A stretch of 64,000 nucleotides of DNA from Bostrychus sinensis (Eukaryota > Chordata > Actinopteri > Gobiiformes > Eleotridae): assembly GCA_020698575.1 (NCBI GenBank), contig CM036252.1:31927659-31991658 (forward strand), given 5' to 3'. Position 1 is the first letter of the stretch. Each line of letters starts with the position of its first letter. A program made the position numbers and the translations under genes. The notes beneath the pieces were generated by a model that was not told the origin of the DNA, did no database searches, and worked only from the letters and a program-made list of their open reading frames with translations. Shown here one piece after another: positions 56,471-64,000 of this stretch.

Positions 56471-57221
56471 ATAAAATAAACTCTACTGAATACTCTACTA
56501 TAGCTTTAGTTAATTTTGTATTTTGAATACTTAAGTACTTTTGAAAGCACATACTTTAGTACTTTAACTCAAGTACTTATTACTAAATGACTTTTTCTTG
56601 TATTGGAAGATCTATACTTTTACTAAGTAATGGAGTTGAGTATTTTGTCCACCACTGGTCGCCACAGGTAACCGGTCACATGGTGATTTGGCATTTTTAA
56701 GCCAGATGCCCTTCTTTCTCCAACCATCTGTGTACTGTGACTGGAGTAGGCAACGTGGGTGATGTGTCTTGCCAAAAGACACAACAACAGCATGCACTGG
56801 GTCAGAGCAGCAGATAAACTCAATTAATTACATTTTTTGTTGATGCTTCAGCTCCTACTGCCCATAGTCCTCTACCACTCTTGTCCCAGGACCAGGCAGC
56901 AGCTAAAGTTATACTCTTTCCTGCTTGTACCTTTCTTTATGACAGTCCTATAACAATCAGGTCTTTTATGCTTCTCCATTAGCGGCTAATTAACGCTCTA
57001 TCGGTGGAATATGCAGTGTTTTTAGATCGCCTTCTATCATCACAGAGGTTTTACTTAACTTAGTGTTGATGGTCATAAAATGAGAAGGAGGCAGAGAGAG
57101 AACAAAGAGCAGCAGGAACAGGACACAGGACAGAGACAGGAAGAGACATTTGGATTTAGAAAACAAAACATAACTAACATTAATATGTTTTCTATGATAT
57201 GAGGGTAAACTTAGATAACAT

Positions 57222-57617
57222 TCATTCATTCATTCATTTTCTACCGCTTATTCCTGTTAGGGGTCACGGGTGACTGGAGCCTATCCCAGTAACTTTGGGC
57301 AGTAGGCAGGGTACACCCTGGACAGGGGCCAGCTTGTCGCAGGGCTGACACAGAGACGAACACAGACAGACAACCATTCACTCTCACATTCATTCACTAG
57401 GGTCAATTTAGAGTCACCAATTCACCTAACACATGCATGTCTTTGGACGGTGGGAGGAAGCCGGAGTAACTGGAGAGAACCCACGCTAACACGGGGAGGA
57501 CATGCAGACTCCACCCAGAGAGTTTGTGTGATGGTGTGTTGGTCAGCCCAGGGCTCAAACCCACGACCTCCTTGCTGGGAGGCGAGAACGCTAACTGCTC
57601 TGCCACCGTGCACCCCC
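57222..57617 (-). mobile_element. tRNA-derived SINE-like repeat with 15-bp target duplication
   Basis: Read on the minus strand: GGGGGTGCACGGTGGCAGAGC, B-box-like GTGGGTTTGAGCCC, body and (GAAT)n tail. Exact duplication AAACTTAGATAACAT at 57207-57221 and 57618-57632. Same family as 20432-20729 and 41428-41747. Confidence 0.88.
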
Positions 57618-57639
57618 AAACTTAGATAACATAGACCTA

Positions 57640-58205
57640 ATAAACTGTAGGGAAAATAGGTTCAGCCCTCCAAAGATAAAAAAAAAAAACTCATAAAAAA
57701 TCATAAAAAAATCATAATCATGATATAAATTGATATATCAATCGTATCAACATATAGGCATTTCTTCAAATTGTAGACCTATTAGCGACAGTCTACTTTA
57801 TCTGCATGTGGTATAAATATAATTATTATTATTTGGGCTTTACTACAAAGGATGTCTTAAATATTTTGGTGCTTTTTAGGCCCTACACAGACTAATCAAA
57901 TATTGGCAAATAAATTGGATACATTCTAAAAGCTTTTTGTTTCTGGTAAAGTATCTGGGCCATTATTAATTAAACCATCATTTGATTAGCCATATTACTT
58001 CTGAGGTGTGAAATATTCAAATATCCTCCTCTACAGCAGTGTGGTTGGTCACTGAAGCTCAGTTTGTTAAGGGCATGTCTTACTTTTTTAAGTCTCAGTC
58101 ATTAGTGGTCATAAAATTCACAAGAGCACATTATTTGAAGATTGGGCTATGCCCCAGATGTTTCCAATGTCTGGCTCCGGTTCTGGAACAAATGGTGCAT
58201 ACTAA
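57640..58205. other. Gene-free A+T-rich stretch
   Basis: No supported feature. Confidence 0.45.
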
Positions 58206-58209
58206 TAAT

Positions 58210-58330
58210 CCAGCAATGGGTCTAGACAAGACAAGGCAAGTTTATTTGTATTATAGCACAAACCCTACATGGGGTAATTCAAAGTGCTTTATGGATAAAA
58301 ACAATTTAAAAGTACATAAACAAGATATAT
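58210..58330 (+). repeat. LINE-type 3' tail repeat
   Basis: GACAAGGCAAGTTTATTTGT and AATTCAAAGTGCTTTATGG are the conserved 3' tail of a widespread fish LINE/SINE group. A weaker match lies at 25884-25965. Confidence 0.5.
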
Positions 58331-58334
58331 AATT

Positions 58335-59325
58335 AAAACATACACAAAATCAATGACATTTTTGGTTAAGAATCCATTTATAATTAAATTAAGAGAAAAT
58401 AGTGCCGATAAAACACTTTCAGTCACCACACACTGTGGTAAAAAGAACAGTTTCTGGCCTGGTCTTGAACATAGTCAGAGTAGAGACCTGTCTCACATCC
58501 TCAGGAAGAGTTTAGCTGCATAAAACTGAAACGCTGCTTCACCATGTTAAGTCCTAATTTGGTCATCAAACAAAAAATATGAGAAAGCATGAGAAGACAT
58601 TTATGGGCTGAAAAAATGTTCTAGCGTCCATGATTTTTGACTCTGTACTGTGACTGACCAGGCTCGTTATGGGATCAGTTTACATCAGTCTCTCTGCTGG
58701 GCAGCAGCAGTCGCTCCCCAGTTATTCATCGACTTGAGCATGTCATTTCTGACCACTGCTCAGACCTGTCTGATCATGTGACCCTCATAACGGTTGTGGC
58801 CTTAAACAACCGCATAGAGCGTTTATGCCAAAAGCCGGTGTTCTGGAATTCCTTCCTACCCATCGAGACATCCTCCCTACTATCCACTCCCTATACTATG
58901 GTAAAGGTTAGGGTGGGGGTGGGGGTTAGCACTCTGTAGAAATTGAATGGAGGTAGCTTATTTCGACAAGGTAGCACATCTTGTCAGAACACCGGCCCTG
59001 GTAAAACAGGTTGGGGCAATGAGCGTTAAATTGTAGTTGTTGATGCATTTGTTACCTGAACCACCAGATGTCAGTGTGGGGTCATTGGAAATCTCCTGAG
59101 CTCATAATTCTGAACTGTAACTTCTAATGTGGAGAGACAAACCTCCTAATTCGCTGCTGTAGCTCACTAGGCTGGTTGTTTCCCACTATTTTCGGCTTAG
59201 AAAATACATTTTTACATGGGATTTATTGTCCCGTCACAGTCCAGGCCCTAGGCTACACCCGTCCCCCTGGTCCTCTCCTGCACCGAGCCCATATAAAGAC
59301 ATAAACATTGATTCCGCTCTCAGTC
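58335..59325. other. Gene-free stretch before the syt4 promoter
   Basis: Nothing recognised apart from a short GGTGGGGGTGGGGGT tract near 58913. Confidence 0.45.
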
Positions 59326-59329
59326 TGTG

Positions 59330-59693
59330 GCAGTCCTGGTGCGCCTCTTCATCGGGAGGTCCTGCGTCACGGCGGCGTCAGCGGATGAGCTCAGCGTTAC
59401 CGGAGGGCGGGGTCCGAGATGGCATCACTGACAAATAAGGACATACTGTAGAGAGGGGGGAAAGGGAAAGCGGGGTGTGCCTCTCACGCAGTACCGATCC
59501 ACGGAGCGAGCGCACAGCAGCCTCTCCACGACGCGGGCTTTTGGTCAGTTATTCAGAACGCACAGAACGCATACAATAGTTAGCGCAATCATAACCGAGG
59601 TCCCACGGAGACAGACATCAGCGCGAGAGCACACTGAGGACGGACAAGGGGAGTTGTTATTAGCAGAGTGATTCAGAACCTCGGACAGCGACC
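59330..59693 (+). promoter_or_regulatory. GC-rich syt4 promoter and 5' UTR region
   Basis: CpG-rich (GGTCCTGCGTCACGGCGGC, GAGCGAGCGCACAG) compared with the A+T-rich flanks, with a GGGCGGGG GC box at 59405-59412. No TATA box near the likely start. The 5' end of the transcript cannot be fixed from sequence. Confidence 0.5.
59672..59692 (+). promoter_or_regulatory. RE1/NRSE (REST binding site) at the syt4 start
   Basis: TTCAGAACCTCGGACAGCGA differs from the classical RE1 consensus at three of 21 positions and fits the degenerate form NTYAGMRCCNNRGMSAG completely. It ends 1 nt before the ATG at 59694. REST silences neuronal genes outside the nervous system, which suits a synaptotagmin. Confidence 0.75.
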
Positions 59694-62600
59694 ATGGCTC
59701 CGATGGCGGAGGAAGGAGCGCAGCTCGGTAGGAACCCTTTCATTTACCCGGTTACACCCGTGTGACTGCTGTTAACTGGTGTTTGGGTTGATACTGAAGG
59801 AATTGATCGAACTTGTGCATAGAGAGTGGAGGAAAAAGACAACAGCCAATTAAAACAGAGATGGGTCTGCTTTATATCAGACACAACACCATAAGAACAT
59901 ATTAAAATGCATGTTGTATTGCCTTTTTTGCGGTAGGGATCATTATTTTATTTATTTACCCTAAAATAAATAAAATAAGTGTGTTGAAAACAGAAGTACG
60001 TTTAAAATGTGCTAAAATGAGCATCTTTACGCATTACGCATGAGTCATCATTGTGGAACGGCGTCAGGAGCCAAACTTAGCTCATTTACAAGTCGTTTAA
60101 TAACAGACTGATGGACCTCAGGGGGTTGCAGCCTCCATTTTGATTCTAGAAAGAGCTACAACATGTATGTAGCTAATGGCCCTCGGTAACCTGGTCATTT
60201 TATAAAAACATTGTATTTTAATTCACATAATCCATCTCAGAAGCCCTCAATCTTCTCAGTAAGGGGCTGTTTCATCATGAGCGACCTCCCGCTGGCACAC
60301 GCGTTTGTTAAGTGCTGTTGACACGGCTCCACCCAGGATGCTGCTCTCAAATATTCATGTGCAGAGTACGTCATGTGCAAATCTGTGCTGCTGCTCGTCT
60401 GTAAGGAATTCTGTAACAGTGATATGGTAAACACACTTCATGAAGGGTTAGTAGTAATATTTAATTATGGTTTTGAATATTCTAAAGTGATAACATCAGA
60501 TGAACAGTGATGCTTTTTTTTTTTTTTTTTTTGATGATGCTGTTTCTGAATCAGGCTGCCAGGTTAGACGCTCCCCACCCCTCCGCTCCCCTCCCCTCCC
60601 CCGCGCTGAGGCTGTTAACCTGAGTGCTCTGGTTATTGCACAGGCCGCCCTCCTAACTATAGGAAATGGTCTGCGTTTGGCTTATTGAAATCAGCCCATT
60701 ACACCCAGAGCCATCACAATAGGGTAGGCAAGGAAGGCAACTGCAATTACAATCAATTTTTGTAACTGGTTTTACAATTTACATTTTGTGAATTTTTTTT
60801 TTTTTTTACTTCAAATTCTAATGAAAATGTCTGTGAATAAAATTTCATTAGCCAAATCCAGTGTATAAAAAATACTATGTAAAGAAATTCTGTATAAAAA
60901 AAATACTCTCTCTAAAAAAAATCAGTATAATAAAATTCAGTGTCCCAAACTCGCAGAACCATGGTCAGCTTGCCATGACAAATTGAAAGAGCTGTGTCAC
61001 AAAACTGTCAACTTAAAACCTGATTGACTGGCTTAGTTTGGATTCATTGCTTTAGTCTTCCTTCCGGATGTAGGTTCTGTGAATTTGGGACACTGAATTA
61101 CATTACTCTGAATTTTTAGTGACTGTATTTTTTTTTTTACAATCAAGAATCATCAGAATTTGAAGTAAAAAAGAAATCAGTTCACAAAATTAATTTGTAC
61201 AGAATTCAGGTACAGAAATTGATTGTCAAAAGGAGCTCTCGGAATAAAGACACAAAACAACCTTCATATTTCAGCGACAGAAAACAAACCACTAATGCTG
61301 CCATGTAATTCTCCTAAAAGGGCCCCATCTGTAGAGAAGTCAAATCATTAATTGTAGCCAGCCTTAAATATTATTTACCAGACCTATATCTGTTTTGCAT
61401 AGAAAGTCACAAATCAGGATACGAGTCAAAAAGAGAGCTTACATTAAATTAATGCTTAGTAAAATTTTATTAATTTTTACTTAAAATTTTTGGTTTGAGG
61501 TGGGATTTACAAAAAGAAAATGAAGCCTATATAGGGCCTCGGTTGTTCATCTTCCTAAAGTCTCTAGAAATGGCTCTCCTTACATCAGTCTAGGTAAGTG
61601 GAGAGGTGGCTGTCGAGTTCAGCGCAGTCAAAATAAAGGCTGGGGCGTTGGCTTTCGGTGTCTGACAGTGACATTATATGGGCTCACAAAAGACTTTTAG
61701 TGGAGTTACAGAGGCAAAAATCACAAAAGAATTGAAAATCACTAAGGATGTAAGCAAAATAGGAATTACATGTGAAAAGTGACCTGCTGGGCTCCTGTAT
61801 GTTTCACTTTGCTTGCCCCAGCTCCTTGTTTTTCAAATTCTGTTTATAAAATGGAGGCTGGAGTACTGATGAATAGCACAGTGATGAAGCCATTAATGAT
61901 GACAGCTGATCAGGCAGAACAGATTGTGTTCTTGTTTTTGTGAGTCAGAACTCTGCTGTGCGTCATCCCCTCTCAGACCGGCGCAGTCAGAGAACGGCTT
62001 CAGGTGTAAGATTCCGCAGGGGTTCAAGGCTCTCATTTGTTGTGTTGTTGTTTTTTTGTCTTGGCAGTGGCAGTGCCAGCCGGAGTTGCCCTGGTGAGTG
62101 TCTTCGGCCTCGTCTTCACCGTGTCTGCCTTTGCCTGGATCTGCTGCCAGCGGAAGAGTGCTAAGTCCCAGAAGACCCCACCTTACAAGTTTGTGCACAT
62201 GCTCAAAGGCGTCGACATATATCCCGAGAGCCTCAGTGGCAAAAAGAAGTTTGCTGCCTCTGCCGCAGCACACAACGAAGCAGCTAAGACTGACGTGAAT
62301 GGGAACTGCCACACCGTGTCCCCCCAGAGCCCCAAACTGGCCCCCAGCCCCAATGGCTCCAGGCCGACCATGCACCTGGACCTGGAGAAGCGGGACCTGA
62401 ATGGGAACATCACCACCAAACCCTTCCACCACCACCAGCAGCAGAAGCTCCGGAGCTCCCCCGAACTGGAGCTGCCCTCGCCCCACACAGGGTTCACTCA
62501 GCCGGGGGTGGTGGAGCGCAAGGACCCGGCCTCTCCATCCAGCACCACATCCAGCCAGGCCCCAACCCCAGCGGTGGAGAAGCCCCAGGGAGATGAGTGC

Positions 62601-63653
62601 GACAGCGGGCTGGGGACACTGCACTTCTCTCTGGAGTACCAGGCCGAGAAGAAGGCTTTTATTGTACACATTAAGGTATGTTAGAATGGCAGAGTGGTTA
62701 GTCGCTAGAGGTCAACTGATATGGGTTTTTCTATGGCTGATGCCTGATGGCTGATATTGACTTTTAAAATTCAGAGCAGCCAATGGCCGATAAACACTAC
62801 AGATTTTGGGAATGATATGTAGGGCAAATTTTCTTAATTTTGTGAAATAAATATAATATACCCATTTGTTTTAGTAATGCCTATAAAACTGAATAGAATT
62901 AGACAGTGAGAACAGTTAAAGATGAGTTTTTTTGAGAAAACCATTAAGGCAATCTCACTCAAACTCTGTGCAAGTAGAGCTTGGGGAGAACTACAAAATG
63001 CATTTTGAATTGTGCATTTTTTTTAATCTATTCCAGAGAAAATAGCAAAATCTTTTTATTGCTGTTTCGAGTTTTTCAGGCCCAAGATAAAGTGATTTTG
63101 GATGTTTCCTATGAACTGCATAGTAAGATGCCCAAACTAAAATGGTTGGGAAAGCTGGGGTCCTTCAGCCATGTGGTTGCCTGGACATGTGCCTGACCAA
63201 AAATTGGCATAAAAGTGCAAGAATCGTCCAATTGTTGATTGACATCTTTGAGGAGTCTTAGGGCCAGTTTGTCTTAGTAATTCACGTGCAACACGCCCAT
63301 TAATCATTATTATGATCTGTTGATTCCAGGAAGCCCACGGCCTGACCCCCACCGACGAGCACTCCCTGACCTCTGACCCCTACATCAAGCTGACCCTGCT
63401 GCCAGAGAAAAAGCATCGCGTGAAGACCAGGGTCCTGAGGAAGACTCTGGACCCAGCCTTCGACGAGACCTTCAGCTTCTACGGCATCTCTCTGGGACGC
63501 GTCTCCGAGCTGTCCCTACACTTCATGGTGCTGAGCTTCGACCGCTTCTCCCGGGACGAGGTGATCGGGGAGACGCTGGTCCCTCTGTCCGGCATTGACC
63601 TGACCGAGGGCCGAGTGCTGATGAGCCGCGAGATCATCAAGAGGAACCTCAAG
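59694..63653 (+). CDS. syt4: Synaptotagmin-4, 5' three coding exons (partial gene)
   Basis: A vesicle membrane protein of regulated secretion. Exons: 59694-59727 (MAPMAEEGAQL, splice phase 1), 62068-62675 and 63330-63653, with GT-AG borders. Features: transmembrane segment VALVSVFGLVFTVSAFAWI then ICCQRKS with palmitoylation-type cysteines; TPPYKFVHMLKGVDIYPES; a variable linker; C2A from LGTLHFSLEY (about residue 188), with HRVKTRVLRKTLDPAFDETF and LSFDRFSRDE. In that last motif Ser stands where most synaptotagmins have a Ca2+-binding Asp, a hallmark of Syt4/Syt11. The membrane segment and linker start fit Syt4 better than Syt11. The start ATG has a good context (CGACCATGG). C2B and the 3' end lie beyond the window. 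Confidence 0.9.
60749..61228. mobile_element. MITE with about 75-bp inverted ends in syt4 intron 1
   Basis: ACAATCAATTTTTGTAACTG...TACTTCAAATTCT (60749-60823) is inverted, with mismatches, at 61153-61228 (AGAATTTGAAGTA...CAGAAATTGATTGT). Confidence 0.65.
61229..62067. other. Rest of syt4 intron 1
   Basis: No further feature seen; ends in the T-rich tract and tandem AG acceptor at 62066-62073. Confidence 0.5.
62676..63329. other. syt4 intron 2
   Basis: About 650 bp without a recognisable element. The acceptor GATTCCAG precedes the C2A exon. Confidence 0.5.
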
Positions 63654-63951
63654 GTAACAAGTCACATTCAGATACCAGCGTCTTGTACACTATTCTTCAG
63701 TCTCAGAGTAAAGGCAGCTCACAGCTCTGCAGTTTAGTGAATGTGGCAAAGAAAATGAAGGTCTCTTTTACAAAATTAATGAATACATAATTATTCGGTG
63801 GCCATTTAAAAATGAAAGGAGATTTAAAAGAGCAGCATTCGCTCGAACTATTCTGAATGCAATTTTGTCATTATATATTAATTTCTACAACACACAAAAT
63901 GTTGTGTGAGCAAGAGGTTCAGAGTTTCAGTTGCTGTTTAGAATGTCATAG

Positions 63952-64000
63952 TGGCACTGTGGCAAAGTGCTTAACACTGTTGCTTCATAGGAAAAAGGTC
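63952..64000 (+). mobile_element. SINE-like repeat head cut by the window end
   Basis: CACTGTGGCAAAGTGCTTAAC followed by TTGCTTCATAGG resembles the A-box head of the 300-bp SINE family. It lies in the intron after the C2A exon. Confidence 0.5.

Larger units (their letters stand above)
54786..56657. mobile_element. hAT-like element carrying a coiled-coil coding relic
   Basis: It begins CAGAGGTGGACAGTTTTG and ends with the reverse complement of CAGTGGTGGACAAAATAC, matched hAT-type ends. Flanking octamers GTCGCTAG (54778-54785) and GTCGCCAC (56658-56665) match at 6 of 8 positions, a decayed target duplication. The outer parts are the TACTTTA / AAGTACT-rich sequence usual for this repeat. The centre holds the coding relic at 55663-56470. 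Confidence 0.65.

Noticed and set aside
61893..62669. Minus-strand ORF of 258 codons
   Set aside because: Antisense of syt4 exon 2; the plus strand has the transmembrane and C2A start with correct splice sites.
59694..63653. Synaptotagmin-11 instead of synaptotagmin-4
   Set aside because: The Asp-to-Ser change is shared by both, but the membrane segment FGLVFTVS-FAWICCQRKS and the GVDIYPE start of the linker fit Syt4.

Overview
This is nuclear DNA from a teleost fish. The evidence is spliced host genes with GT-AG introns, a fish-type TRIM ubiquitin ligase, a synaptotagmin-4 gene and a typical teleost mobile-element load (Tc1, hAT, Rex3/RTE, Penelope-like, BEL/Pao, retrovirus-like and tRNA-derived SINE sequences). 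No bacterial operon, CRISPR array or rRNA gene is present. Only two host genes are well supported. The rest is mostly transposon sequence, much of it nested.

1-16,500: a repeat graveyard. It holds two pol relics of endogenous retroviruses, LINE relics, a 1,675-bp hAT element (exact 8-bp target duplication) that contains a 37-bp minisatellite, a CpG-rich repeat, three copies of one A+T-rich repeat, a Rex3 LINE tail ending in (GATG)n, a 35-bp minisatellite, a Penelope-like fragment (GIY-YIG domain plus a hammerhead-like motif) and a Tc1 relic.

16,583-25,437 (minus strand): an apparently intact eight-exon TRIM gene (RING, two B-boxes, coiled coil, PRY-SPRY; predicted 562 aa) resembling the bloodthirsty/TRIM39-like class. 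Exons of 96 and 234 bp match the class structure. An interferon-response-like GAAA array lies about 180 bp upstream of the ATG. Its introns hold an inverted LTR-like pair, a MITE, three SINEs and a Tc1 relic with long terminal repeats.

25,700-42,000: repeats only. They include a 1.4-kb foldback built around a self-complementary CTCGTAATTACGAG motif, two copies of a TG...CA repeat (one split by a hAT insertion, giving an internal empty site), several hAT MITEs and a Tc1 relic.

42,000-52,150: a decayed endogenous retrovirus (gag, protease, partial RT) interrupted by a young BEL/Pao LTR retrotransposon (42,187-49,918). The BEL element has GGTAC target duplications, LTRs differing at three positions plus one poly-C length change, and a 1,911-codon ORF damaged only by one frameshift near its end.

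52,150-59,300: LINE, MITE and SINE relics and a hAT-like element (54,786-56,657) carrying a decayed coiled-coil coding sequence of unknown origin.

59,330-64,000 (plus strand): the 5' half of syt4, with a GC-rich promoter, a near-consensus REST/RE1 site ending 1 nt before the start codon, the transmembrane/linker exon and the C2A exon. C2B lies beyond the window. The TRIM gene (ubiquitin signalling, probably innate immunity) and syt4 (neuronal vesicle trafficking) show no functional link; they are merely neighbours.
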